64,000 nucleotides of DNA from assembly GCA_947492105.1 (NCBI GenBank), contig CANLMN010000021.1, positions 19,381 to 83,380 of the forward strand. The letters are read 5' to 3'. Below, one piece after another: positions 26,003 through 34,376 of this stretch. The stretch is from an uncultured Aquimarina sp. GTDB lineage: Bacteria; Bacteroidota; Bacteroidia; Flavobacteriales; Flavobacteriaceae. A program made the position numbers and the translations under genes. How positions within the stretch are numbered: the stretch's first letter is position 1; every line of letters begins with the position of its first letter. Below the pieces are notes generated by a model. That model saw nothing but the letters and a program-made list of their open reading frames with translations. It had not been told where the DNA came from and did no database searches.

Positions 26003-26587
26003 TTAAATCCATCTTCTCACTTTTTCCGCGTATTGTATATATTCATTTCCAAATTCACGTTTTAAAAACTCTTCCTCTAATCTTATTTGTGTATTTACGC
26101 TTAAAGTAGATAATGAGATTATGAGTAAAGTAAATGCATTGGGAATTACAAGAAATAATCCAATATTCGCAATCATAATTCCAAGAAATATTGGGTTTCT
26201 TGAAATTGAAAACATTCCTTTTGTTACTAATTTAGTTTTGTTCTTTTCGTCAATTCCAATTCTCCAAGAATTTGCCATTTGGCTTTGAGAAATCCAGACT
26301 ACAATTAATGATATAACCAAAAGTGTCCAACCAATCTTTTGTAAAATAGGATTTTCTAAATACCAAAAAGGAAGTAAATATTCGTACCACTCATTTTTGA
26401 AAGCATAGATTCCAACAACAATAAGCTCAAAGATTGTGATAAATGTAAAAACCTTACCATTATAATCGTGAGCATTATCTGTCTTTTTAAACGTTAGCGG
26501 ATTTATGCCTGTTTTTCTCCAAAGCAAAATAGACCTTAATACAAATACCAATAAAAAATATAATATCAGATAAGTAAATAATAACAT
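26003..26587 (-). CDS. Isoprenylcysteine/phospholipid methyltransferase-like protein
   Basis: This 194-residue membrane protein has about five hydrophobic segments. The C-terminal half carries the ICMT/PEMT-type SAM-binding pattern LVTKGMFSISRNPIFLGIMI (about residues 122-141) and a closing RLEEEFLKREFGNEYIQYAE, where the EEEF..GxEY motif is diagnostic. Such enzymes methylate lipids or membrane-anchored thiols; the substrate here is unknown. It is the last gene of the four-gene cassette and has its own Zur/Fur-type box at 26625-26639, so it is probably part of the regulator's response. Confidence 0.8.
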   Translation of the reverse strand: MLLFTYLILYFLLVFVLRSILLWRKTGINPLTFKKTDNAHDYNGKVFTFITIFELIVVGIYAFKNEWYEYLLPFWYLENPILQKIGWTLLVISLIVVWISQSQMANSWRIGIDEKNKTKLVTKGMFSISRNPIFLGIMIANIGLFLVIPNAFTLLIISLSTLSVNTQIRLEEEFLKREFGNEYIQYAEKVRRWI

Positions 26588-26624
26588 AGTTTCTAATTTG
26601 ATACAAAAGTGCTCTAAATATCAA

Positions 26625-26639
26625 TGCAATGGAAGTGCA
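26625..26639 (-). promoter_or_regulatory. Zur/Fur-type box before the methyltransferase gene
   Basis: TGCAATGGAAGTGCA, with half-sites TGCA at both ends, lies 38 bp upstream of the 26587 start. It shares TGCAATGG with the box at 29641-29655. Two copies of the same motif in one cassette that also encodes a Fur-family repressor suggest that it is that protein's operator. Confidence 0.55.
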
Positions 26640-26640
26640 A

Positions 26641-27057
26641 TTACTGACCACTACATTTATCACAAATTCCTTTTACTACCAAGTTTACATTTTCTGAAAC
26701 AAAACCATCAGGCACTTTAATTTGAGGAATTTTATGTTCTGTTAAACAAACAGTTTCGTTACAGTTGTTACAATGAAAATGTAAATGCAAATCGGTTTCA
26801 ATTTCGCAATTACAACCCTTTTCACATAAAGCATATTTTGTAATTCCTGTACCATCGTCAATTTGATGTACAATATCTTTTTCTTCAAATGTTTTGACGG
26901 TTCTGTATAACGTTGTTCTATCTGCTTTCTCAAAAGCATTTTCTATATTACTTAATGTAACAGCAATTTGCTTTTCTGCAAGGAACTTGTAGATTAACAA
27001 ACGCATTGCTGTTACACGAATATTTTTAGATTCTAATAATTCTTCTATTGTTTGCAT
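26641..27057 (-). CDS. Fur-family metal regulator (Zur-like)
   Basis: The 138-residue protein has a winged helix (residues 10-80, RVTAMRLLIYKFLAEKQ and TTLYRTVKTFEEK) and a dimerisation/metal domain with HLHFHCNNCNE and a closing ICDKC. The two CxxC pairs form the structural zinc site; the H-x-H-F segment belongs to the regulatory site. Length and motifs are those of a complete Fur/Zur protein. The stop of the TonB receptor gene is 3 bp upstream, so it is co-transcribed with it. Zinc rather than iron sensing is favoured by the partner genes but is not proven. Confidence 0.88.
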   Translation of the reverse strand: MQTIEELLESKNIRVTAMRLLIYKFLAEKQIAVTLSNIENAFEKADRTTLYRTVKTFEEKDIVHQIDDGTGITKYALCEKGCNCEIETDLHLHFHCNNCNETVCLTEHKIPQIKVPDGFVSENVNLVVKGICDKCSGQ

Positions 27058-27059
27058 AA

Positions 27060-29246
27060 TTAATCGTGGTCTTCGTTTCCAAATGGTTTAATTATTATAC
27101 CTACACTAAATATAAATCCATCTGTTGGTGCATATATTTCTGGAAATATAGGATTTTCGTGTGGTGGTAAAACTAATGGTGAGAACCTACTTTGTCTTCT
27201 ATCTGTGAAATTTTCAAAGTTTACAAATGCACTACCAAATTTAAAATTACGCATTAATAGTAAACCCATTGTAACAAAGTCCGTTGTTTCAGTTCCGTTT
27301 GATAAAAACTGCTTTCCAGTATAAAATGTTTCATATCCTATTCGCCATTTTTCAGATTCGTACATCAATACACTACCTGCGTTATGTTTTGCAGTTAGTG
27401 GTTTTTGTGGATTACCTGCTAAATAGTTCAATTTAGTATCTATTAGCGCATAATTTAAAAACCATCGAAAGTCTTTGTATGTAAACTTTATATTTGTTTC
27501 AGCTCCTTTGCTCAATATTTCGTCTGTTGCGTTTTCAAATGCAAACAATCCGTTATCTGTACTATTTAATAACAAACCGTTGTTTATTGCTGAAACGTAA
27601 AAAAGTTGATTAATTGAAAACCCAATAGTTTCAAACAAGCGTGTTTGGTAATTAAAATCAAGATTTAAACCATAAGAACGTTCTGCTTTTAAGTTTGATT
27701 TATCTATACCAAGTACATTTTCGAAATTTATAAATTCTGCTTCTTCTGTGAAAATATCAGGTATTTTGTAGCCTAAACCACCACCAATTCTGCTTGAAAA
27801 TCCATTGTCATTTTTATACAATAATGAAACTCTTGGAAGTGGAAAAAATCCAAAGTCTGTGTTGTAATCTGCTCTCAATCCAGTTTCTAAAATCCAATTA
27901 TCTGAAAGGTCATAAATGTTGTTTGCAAACATTCCATACGTTATATCTGTTTGGTCACGTTGTAAAGTTGCACTATCATTCTCATCAAACTTTGAAGTAT
28001 ATAAGTTTGTTCCAAAAATCCAATCAGCTTTTGAAGTTGCTTTTTGATAAGTAACTTCTGTAAACGTATTGATTTGTTTACCGTCAAAATTAAAATCTGG
28101 AATAGTAAGGTTTCTATCGAAAAACGAAATACTATTTTTTATGTTCAAAGAACTTATTGAATCTATTTGCGTTTTATAAACTGCTTGACTGCTCAACCTT
28201 TTTGAGATATTTTCTTCTGTATATTGATGAATTCCATTTTCTCCACTTTCAATTTTTGTTACATCTCCACCAATTCTGTCATCGTAAGTTCCATTTAAAC
28301 CAATCCAAAACGTTGTTTTTTCTGATGGATAATAAAAGAATTTTGGGTTGAATGAAATAGAAGTTGTTTTTGGTAAATTACTAAAACCATCATTTTCTGG
28401 GTCGTATACTTTTTGAGAATGACCAGAACCATAAAGCGAAACACCAAATTTCTCATTTCGCTTGCTGTAAAATACATTTGCTGTACTTCCTAATGCTTGG
28501 GTTTGCGTTAACATAATATCTAAAGCTGGTTCTTCGTCAGGTGTTTTTGAAACCATATTTATTAAACCTGCAATTGCTCCACCACCATAAAGTGTTGAAG
28601 AACTTCCTTTAATGATTTCAAATTGTTGCAAGTCCAAAGGTGGAATTTGTAATATGCTCAAACCACTTGAAAAACCTCCGTAAAGAGGAAATCCATCTCT
28701 CAAAAGTTGCGTGTAACGTCCATCGAGTCCTTGAATCCTAATATTTGTACTTCCGCTACTTAAAGAGGTTTGTTGCATCTGTATTCCTGTACTTTCACGA
28801 AGTACCATTGAAATATTGGTAGGGTTCATAATTGCTTTTTCGCCCAATTCTTCTGCTCCAATAAATTCTATTCTTGTTGGAATTTTTTTAACGGTTCTCG
28901 TGCTTCTTGAAGATTGTAATACAACTTCGTCCAATTCATTTCCACCACTTTTTAATTTGAAAACTAAATCGGAACTATTTGGAATTTGAATAGTAGTTTT
29001 TAAGGTTTCATAACCCAAATATGAAATTATGATACTATGTTCTCCGTTTGGAACTTCTGTAAATGTTGCGATTCCGTCAAAATCCGTTACTGCTCCTTTT
29101 TCTAATTCCTCAAAATATACTGTTGCTCCAAATAACGGTTCGTTTTCGGATTCTGAAAGGACTTTTATTAAGATATCAGAGGTTTGTGCTTTTACTGAAA
29201 AGCATATTATAATTGTGAGCATTGCGCTCAATATGTATTTATTCAT
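27060..29246 (-). CDS. TonB-dependent outer-membrane receptor
   Basis: The 728-residue protein has a signal peptide (residues 1-20), a carboxypeptidase D-like regulatory domain (about 22-105, VLSESENEPLFGATVYFEEL), a plug (about 115-225, with RIQGLDGRYTQLLRDGFPL) and a beta-barrel to the C-terminus. It imports metal chelates or similar through the outer membrane using TonB energy. It lies between the DUF6660-like gene and the Fur regulator, all on the minus strand, with a Zur/Fur-type box in front of the first gene. A role in zinc or related metal uptake is inferred. Confidence 0.9.
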   Translation of the reverse strand: MNKYILSAMLTIIICFSVKAQTSDILIKVLSESENEPLFGATVYFEELEKGAVTDFDGIATFTEVPNGEHSIIISYLGYETLKTTIQIPNSSDLVFKLKSGGNELDEVVLQSSRSTRTVKKIPTRIEFIGAEELGEKAIMNPTNISMVLRESTGIQMQQTSLSSGSTNIRIQGLDGRYTQLLRDGFPLYGGFSSGLSILQIPPLDLQQFEIIKGSSSTLYGGGAIAGLINMVSKTPDEEPALDIMLTQTQALGSTANVFYSKRNEKFGVSLYGSGHSQKVYDPENDGFSNLPKTTSISFNPKFFYYPSEKTTFWIGLNGTYDDRIGGDVTKIESGENGIHQYTEENISKRLSSQAVYKTQIDSISSLNIKNSISFFDRNLTIPDFNFDGKQINTFTEVTYQKATSKADWIFGTNLYTSKFDENDSATLQRDQTDITYGMFANNIYDLSDNWILETGLRADYNTDFGFFPLPRVSLLYKNDNGFSSRIGGGLGYKIPDIFTEEAEFINFENVLGIDKSNLKAERSYGLNLDFNYQTRLFETIGFSINQLFYVSAINNGLLLNSTDNGLFAFENATDEILSKGAETNIKFTYKDFRWFLNYALIDTKLNYLAGNPQKPLTAKHNAGSVLMYESEKWRIGYETFYTGKQFLSNGTETTDFVTMGLLLMRNFKFGSAFVNFENFTDRRQSRFSPLVLPPHENPIFPEIYAPTDGFIFSVGIIIKPFGNEDHD

Positions 29247-29297
29247 TGAAAATGTAAAAATTAATTAACTAAAAATTCTTGACTTTTGGTCGATAAA

Positions 29298-29615
29298 TTA
29301 GCTAATCAATTGAGGCGGTTGCCAGATATTGGAATGATAATTAAACCTGTAGATTGATTGATAAACAGATAGAATTTCTGTAGAAATCTGATTGTTAATA
29401 CCTAATTCAAAAGTTTGAATTGGTTGATATGTAATTGCGATTCCACAACAATTACAAATACAAGTTATTGGACAAGTATCATCACTATCATTTTGATGAT
29501 TGTGTTCAGCAGTTATTTCGTCTTGGTGTAGGTCTTCGGCATTATTTCCGTCAGAACAAGGTTTCATTGACAAACCAAGAATTAATAATGATAATATGAT
29601 AGTAATAAATTTCAT
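29298..29615 (-). CDS. DUF6660-like small Cys/His-rich exported protein
   Basis: The ATG at 29615 gives MKFITIILSLLILGLSMKPC, a signal or lipoprotein-like leader, then a His/Asp-rich stretch (AEHNHQNDSDD) and a CPITCICNCCG cluster. The chain ends near IWQPPQLI. The pattern matches DUF6660-type proteins found beside metal-linked TonB receptors. A GTG two codons upstream is less likely, because it overlaps a TATCTTTG -7 box (29621-29628 on the minus strand). That spacing would place transcription start at or near the ATG, so the mRNA may be almost leaderless. Confidence 0.7.
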   Translation of the reverse strand: MKFITIILSLLILGLSMKPCSDGNNAEDLHQDEITAEHNHQNDSDDTCPITCICNCCGIAITYQPIQTFELGINNQISTEILSVYQSIYRFNYHSNIWQPPQLIS

Positions 29616-29620
29616 TGTCA

Positions 29621-29655
29621 CAAAGATAGAGAAATTTCAATGCAATGGTATTGCA
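29621..29655 (-). promoter_or_regulatory. Promoter -7 box and Zur/Fur-type operator
   Basis: TATCTTTG on the minus strand (29621-29628) matches TAnnTTTG. Directly upstream, TGCAATGGTATTGCA (29641-29655) is a 15-bp palindrome with one central mismatch and resembles Zur/Fur operators. It would block the -33 region when bound. It controls the DUF6660-like, TonB receptor and regulator genes. Confidence 0.65.
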
Positions 29656-29826
29656 AAGTTTTTTCTTAATTCTGTTTTGTGTTCCGTTTTTAAGCGTTGG
29701 CAAAGAACAGCTCTTTTGGTTTTTTCAGCGTTGGCTTATGTGTCGGCAAAAAACCAAATGTGCTGTTTGCGCGGTTGGCTTTTTTAGTTCAAATGTTGAT
29801 GTTGAGCACGATTTTCCGCATTATGC
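29656..29826. other. Cassette-internal non-coding end
   Basis: This is DNA between the metal-regulated promoter and the cassette edge. GCGTTGGC-type words recur here and at 25890-25985, at the other end of the same cassette. No gene is supported. Confidence 0.3.
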
Positions 29827-29951
29827 ACAACGGTTAGTATATGAAAAGTAGGCGATTTCGAAGTCCTAAACTTTCAGTTAAGCACAAAGTTTGATACGAG
29901 CTAAAAGCCTTGAATTTATTACTATTTCGCCTATTTTTTATATACATTGTT
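29827..29951 (-). repeat. attC-like site A3 (125 bp)
   Basis: On the minus strand it starts TAACAATGTATATAAAAAAT and ends CATATACTAACCGTTG. TATATAAAAAATAGGCGAAAT pairs almost completely with ATCGCCTACTTTTCATATA, leaving a few unpaired bases. The size and strand-asymmetric hairpin are close to a classical attC. It separates the four-gene metal cassette from the DUF262 cassette. Confidence 0.75.
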
Positions 29952-29960
29952 AGCCTTTCG

Positions 29961-31742
29961 TTATTCTTTTTCAGCCATTACATTTTCTCTTGTATCAATA
30001 ACTTCAAATTTAATTCCGTTCAATTTTGATTTTAATTGCTCGATTATCAAATCAATTCTTTGCTCGATAAATAAGTCCAATGCGTTTTCAGGCATTTCGG
30101 GTAAACTTGACCATTCCAATATTTGTTCAGGGATTAAGTGTGATTTAATTGCCGTTGGAAAGTCAGGGTTTTTGTCATAGTCACAGATATATTCCAAAGG
30201 ATTTTTATTGCTAATTTCTAAATTCGTTATTTGGGTCAAATACGCAATATTCATTAAAGAATTATTGTCGATAGTATTAGAACCTGGATTTTTTGCAATG
30301 TAGTCTGTTGGAAAAATGTGGTGCAGATTTGGCTTGTCAGTTGAGAAAAAGAAGTTTTCCGCAATTACATTTCTATCTGTAAATTTCCAATCTTTCGGTT
30401 GGTTAGTTGCAAAAAGTGCAAGGATTGCTCTTGAAGAAACACCTTTTGAGCTGTATGAAGCTTTTCTCAAAGTGTCTCTGTCAATTAAGAAGCGTTCAAA
30501 TTGATATTCTTCCTTATTTTTCTCTTTGTTAAGAAAAGTAATATGATTTTTAATATCCGTTGTATTGCTCAATAAGTCATCTCTATGCAAACTATTAAAC
30601 CAAAAATATTTCTTTAGAAAATCGTAATCTGGACTACTGTTTTGATAGAAGTAATTTGATATTGTAAGATAGAAATATCTGTATGGGATTAATTGTGGAC
30701 CTTTTAAGTTTAATGTGTTCTCAAAGAAGTCAAATGTCTTTAAAATGGCTTTTTTAGAATCCGCCCAAATTGTTTCTATTTGTTCAGTTTTTATATCATT
30801 TAAGTATCTAGGCGTAATATTTACAATTCCTGAATTTTCGATATTTTCTCGAATTAGAATTGATAGAATTTGCAGATAGTCAAAGTCACTTAATTGTAGA
30901 AATCTACTGTTGTTAATTTCTCGAAATCCGTCTATTAACTCTCTTAAATAAAATCCGTTATCAGAGTCCGTTTTTGGTCTAAATGTTTTGGCGACAACAA
31001 TATCAAAAATATCTAATGGTTTTCCTGCTTGGTTTATTCGCTCAAATATTTGGCAAACTTCTGAAACTTGAATGCCTTTTAATTCAATAAATGAAAGCCT
31101 ATAATTATCAAGAACTTGTTTTATACGTCCAAGTTCCTCAATATATTGGTGGTCAAAATTTAAGTCAATTTCTGGGTGTTTGATAACTGTTTTTTGAATG
31201 TCATTATATTTTTCTTTTATGTCAATCAGTTTTAAAATCAGTCCTTCGTCAAATTTCTTTTTCTTGCTAATATTCCTTTTGAAAGTTCCTTTTTTATCGT
31301 CTATTTCATCCCAATACAGAAATCGCTTTTTGTAGCTTTCATCATCTGTGTCGTCTGAACTTTCTACCGTAATATCTACATAAAGAGCTGGGTCAAATTC
31401 TTCTCTTCCCTCAATTTTTCCACCATAAAGTGAAGTCAGTAGGGAAGTGGTTCTTTGTTGTCCATCTAATAAATATTGATATTCAGTGCGGTTGAAATTG
31501 TCGTTAACGATTTTATGTCCGCCAATTTCTCGGTGATTTTGAAGTTTTAAATCAGTTTTCCAAACGAGAATACTACCTAACGGATAGAATTTATAAATAC
31601 TGTCCCAAAGTTTTTTTACATTTTCTTTTTCCCAAACTACGTCTCTTTGGAATGTTGGAATTTGGTAATCTTGGTTTTTCAACTCGTCAAGGTATGTTGT
31701 TATTCCTTTGTCAGTTGGTTTTATTCTGTCTGTAAAGTTCAT
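29961..31742 (-). CDS. DUF262 / HNH (GmrSD-like) nuclease
   Basis: The 593-residue protein has an N-terminal DUF262 domain (about 10-230) with the ParB-like DGQQR motif at residues 93-97, preceded by YQIPTFQRDVVW. The C-terminal region holds HHIFP at about 472-476 and the NNSLMNIAYLTQITN pattern of DUF1524/HNH-type endonucleases. The same two domains make up GmrSD, a type IV restriction enzyme that cuts modified phage DNA using nucleotide hydrolysis. This is a single-gene cassette with matching ends (GTTAGCCTT/AAGGCTAAC). Anti-phage function is inferred from the family. Confidence 0.82.
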   Translation of the reverse strand: MNFTDRIKPTDKGITTYLDELKNQDYQIPTFQRDVVWEKENVKKLWDSIYKFYPLGSILVWKTDLKLQNHREIGGHKIVNDNFNRTEYQYLLDGQQRTTSLLTSLYGGKIEGREEFDPALYVDITVESSDDTDDESYKKRFLYWDEIDDKKGTFKRNISKKKKFDEGLILKLIDIKEKYNDIQKTVIKHPEIDLNFDHQYIEELGRIKQVLDNYRLSFIELKGIQVSEVCQIFERINQAGKPLDIFDIVVAKTFRPKTDSDNGFYLRELIDGFREINNSRFLQLSDFDYLQILSILIRENIENSGIVNITPRYLNDIKTEQIETIWADSKKAILKTFDFFENTLNLKGPQLIPYRYFYLTISNYFYQNSSPDYDFLKKYFWFNSLHRDDLLSNTTDIKNHITFLNKEKNKEEYQFERFLIDRDTLRKASYSSKGVSSRAILALFATNQPKDWKFTDRNVIAENFFFSTDKPNLHHIFPTDYIAKNPGSNTIDNNSLMNIAYLTQITNLEISNKNPLEYICDYDKNPDFPTAIKSHLIPEQILEWSSLPEMPENALDLFIEQRIDLIIEQLKSKLNGIKFEVIDTRENVMAEKE

Positions 31743-31770
31743 TCAGTTTCTCGGTTTTTTTTAATGAAGG

Positions 31771-32336
31771 CTAACGTAGGAATATAGTTACCATGGTAAC
31801 TATATTTCCATTATATAATTCACAAATCTAACAGATTTCAATCAAAAACAAAGTCTTGTATGTTGTTTAAGTGATGTTTAATCAGATTTTTATAAATATA
31901 TAGTGCATGTCGTGAGATGAACTATCAGACTCTGGATACACCCATAATTATAGATTACCCAAAATCATTTGTAAATGTTTGTAAACACTTGTAAACGATT
32001 ACTGATGCCAATATACAGCCTAATAGCATCTACTAATTGATGGGTTTTGCATCATTGTATAATAGCCATGAAATCCTACGACTAGAAATACAGAAAACCA
32101 AAGACCTCCAAATAGGTAAAAGACAACTGCTATAGCACTATGAAGTACGAATGATTTTTGAAGCCTTTGGGGTGGGGAATTAATGGGTACTGGGAAATAA
32201 TTAAGTTTCTAGAAGCAGAACATTATTTTTAACCCCAAAAAATCATCTCCAAAATCGTTTTCCCCCTTATCGAAGTGGCGGATCAGTCAACAGGCATATA
32301 GCGTTTGCCTATCGGCACGCCATATGCCTAGTTATT
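31771..32336 (-). repeat. Long attC-like repeat R3
   Basis: This third R copy (566 bp) keeps CTAACGTAGGAATATAGTTACC at its left end and the GGCATATAGCGT..ACGCCATATGCC hairpin and GTTATT at its right. It differs from R1 by scattered substitutions and small indels, showing that the copies are old enough to have diverged. Confidence 0.75.
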
Positions 32337-32346
32337 GTAGAGCGTA

Positions 32347-32919
32347 CTACTTTTTTTTCATAGGTGAATGTTCCGAAAGAATGACTCTGTTTTCTGGTTT
32401 AGGCATATTTGCAAAAAAATCATCAGTTCTTTTAATAAATTCGGATAAATCTCCTTCGTAAACTTCGTTTAAAACTAATTTACAATTCTCGCGAGTAATT
32501 GAGTCCATTACACACTGATCCCAAGCTCTTTTACAGTTCCATTTTCCAACAAGTTTGGCAGTAGGCGAGGCTGTCTGATGTTCTTTCAATCTTTTTTCAA
32601 CATTATCCGCAAATCCGATTTTCACTCTGTTTGGGTTAAATTCAGGAATCAGCTGAATAATATAAAAGAAGCCATACCTACTTGTTGTTAAAAGGTCATT
32701 TTTATCACTACTTTCTTCTTTGGTTTCAAAATAATTGATGAAAGTATTAGTGTCATCGGTTGACAAGCAATTAACTAAAGAACCTTTACTCGAAACTGTT
32801 TTTTGCTTTACAGGATTCAAGTCCAGTTCTTTTTTGACCTTATTCACGTGTCTCCGCACTGTGTCAACTCCGATATTTAGTTTTTCGGCAATATCATAAT
32901 ATGTATAATAACTTTCCAA
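32347..32919 (-). CDS. HTH plus GIY-YIG (T5orf172-like) protein
   Basis: The 190-residue protein begins with a helix-turn-helix (residues 5-35, YYDIAEKLNIGVDTVRRHVN). After a linker it has a T5orf172-type GIY-YIG domain (about 85-150, GFFYIIQLIPEF, RVKIGFADNVEKRLKEHQ). Such domains act as DNA nucleases in mobile elements and defence genes. The C-terminus is charged and extends past the domain. It lies in a single-gene cassette with matching ends (GTAGAGC/GCTCTAC). Restriction-like activity is possible; a regulator is the alternative. Confidence 0.72.
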   Translation of the reverse strand: MESYYTYYDIAEKLNIGVDTVRRHVNKVKKELDLNPVKQKTVSSKGSLVNCLSTDDTNTFINYFETKEESSDKNDLLTTSRYGFFYIIQLIPEFNPNRVKIGFADNVEKRLKEHQTASPTAKLVGKWNCKRAWDQCVMDSITRENCKLVLNEVYEGDLSEFIKRTDDFFANMPKPENRVILSEHSPMKKK

Positions 32920-32942
32920 TATCTTTTTTTTCGGTATGCTCT

Positions 32943-33350
32943 ACAACGTAGGAATATAGTTACCATGGTAACCATATTTCCATTATATAATTCACAAATC
33001 TAACAGATTTCAATCAAAAACAAAGTCTTGTATGTTGTTTAAGTGATATTTAATCAGATTTTTATAGATATATAGAGCATGTCGTCAGATGAACTATCAC
33101 ACTCTGGATACACCCATAATTATGGATTATCCAAAATCATTTGTAAATGTTTGTAAGCACTTGTAAACGATTACTGATGCCAAATAGCATCTACTAATTG
33201 ATAGGTTTTGCATCATTGTATAGTAGCCGTGACACCCTACGACCAGAAATACAGAAAACCAAAGGCCTCCAAACAGGTAAAAGGTAGTAGCTATTATATA
33301 CCTATGAGGTACAAATGCTTTCTGAGGCATTTGAGGTGGGGTAAAATCTA
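32943..33350 (-). repeat. Long attC-like repeat R4, truncated
   Basis: This fourth R copy starts CAACGTAGGAATATAGTTACC and matches R1 to about 33350 (GAGGTGGGG), then similarity ends. The hairpin terminus with GCCTAGTTATT is missing. It marks the right edge of the array and could be the boundary where the array met other DNA. Confidence 0.7.
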
Positions 33351-33690
33351 AATAGCACAATAGAAAGAAAGCTAATTCTTCAAAAAAACATTACGGTAAA
33401 ACCCCATATAGATATAGGGTTTAAAAGTAATTGTAAATCATTTAGTTAAAGGAAAATTACACAACAATCGTTCTTTTAACTATTGAAATTAACGCTCTCT
33501 GCATAATTTGTGGAAATTTTAGCCTTCGAAGCCTCTGTTTTTAGTCAAAAAAGCAGCAAAATTACCTTTAAAATAGTTAAAAATTGCTATGGTATTTTTG
33601 GTAATATCACCCTAGTTTTGTCAACAATAACAGGGGTTTACACATTATTTCAATAACTCCTTTAACAGTCAAAAATCAAAATATATTTTT
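33351..33690. other. Non-coding region right of the cassette array
   Basis: AT-rich DNA with no protein-like frame and no attC-like arms. It contains the upstream region of the small lipoprotein gene at 33691, but no confident promoter is visible. Confidence 0.35.
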
Positions 33691-33876
33691 ATGAAGGCAA
33701 AAACATTTTTTTTCGGTATTCTTTTTCTATTTTTAGTTCCATCAATTTTTATAAGTTGTGAGACATCAAGTATTGAGGAAGAAAGTATTCAAAATATAGA
33801 TAAAGTAAATGATGTACAATCAGTATCTCGAAGAATTAAAAGACCAGGCACGCAAAGAAGTTCAGAATCTATTTAA
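33691..33876 (+). CDS. Small lipoprotein
   Basis: The 61-residue precursor has a hydrophobic leader MKAKTFFFGILFLFLVPSIF and a lipobox (FISC), so Cys24 should be lipidated. The mature part is acidic (SSIEEESIQN) and ends with RRIKRPGTQ, a tail I have met in very short Flavobacteriaceae lipoproteins. The 3' end overlaps the next gene by 68 bp in another frame. Either both are real and overlap, or this gene has been shortened by fusion with downstream DNA. Confidence 0.6.
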   Translation: MKAKTFFFGILFLFLVPSIFISCETSSIEEESIQNIDKVNDVQSVSRRIKRPGTQRSSESI

Positions 33877-34366
33877 ATTATCATTCAGCAATAGTGATAT
33901 TAAGAAATCAATAAAGGTTAGAATTTTTGGCTCATTGCTTATCGCTATATCAGGACTTATTTTGTATTTGGACAAATTCATGTTACTCATCAATTATGAG
34001 GGCACGAATTCTTTTGGATATGATCTTTACTACGATTTTATATGGGCGCTTACACAAAGTGTATCGCCCATTCTTATGATTTTTGGATCTGTATTTTTCA
34101 GACCTTATAACTTCACTTATTTAATTGCCATATATTGTTATTCTATTCAAATTTTATGGGTATTACATCCAGAATACTACGATGATATAGGTTTAACAAT
34201 TAAATATTCCTTTGGACTATTTGTAGCAATTATTTTTGTTTTTAGTCTTATTGGTATCGCAATATTATCATTTTTGCAAAAGAAAACTGAAGATGAGCGA
34301 TTTGTTGAGAGTGCAAGAGAAGCATTGTCGCTTTTAAAAGAACAGGTTCTAGCCAATCAAGCATAA
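33809..34366 (+). CDS. Four-TM membrane protein
   Basis: The 185-residue protein starts with an amphipathic helical stretch (YLEELKDQARKEVQNLF). About four hydrophobic segments follow (IFGSLLIAISGLILYL; SVSPILMIFGSVFF; YLIAIYCYSIQILWVL; YSFGLFVAIIFVFSLIGIAI). The C-terminus is charged and helical (ERFVESAREALSLLKEQ). The ATG pair at 33809 overlaps the lipoprotein gene. The downstream 99-aa gene follows after 10 bp. No family is recognised; a small membrane complex of the two is possible. Confidence 0.65.
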   Translation: MMYNQYLEELKDQARKEVQNLFKLSFSNSDIKKSIKVRIFGSLLIAISGLILYLDKFMLLINYEGTNSFGYDLYYDFIWALTQSVSPILMIFGSVFFRPYNFTYLIAIYCYSIQILWVLHPEYYDDIGLTIKYSFGLFVAIIFVFSLIGIAILSFLQKKTEDERFVESAREALSLLKEQVLANQA

Positions 34367-34376
34367 ATAAAGAGAT

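Noticed and set aside
22967-33350. R repeats as a CRISPR array
   Set aside because: Units are 410-580 bp with genes between them; there are no short regular repeats with unique spacers and no cas genes.
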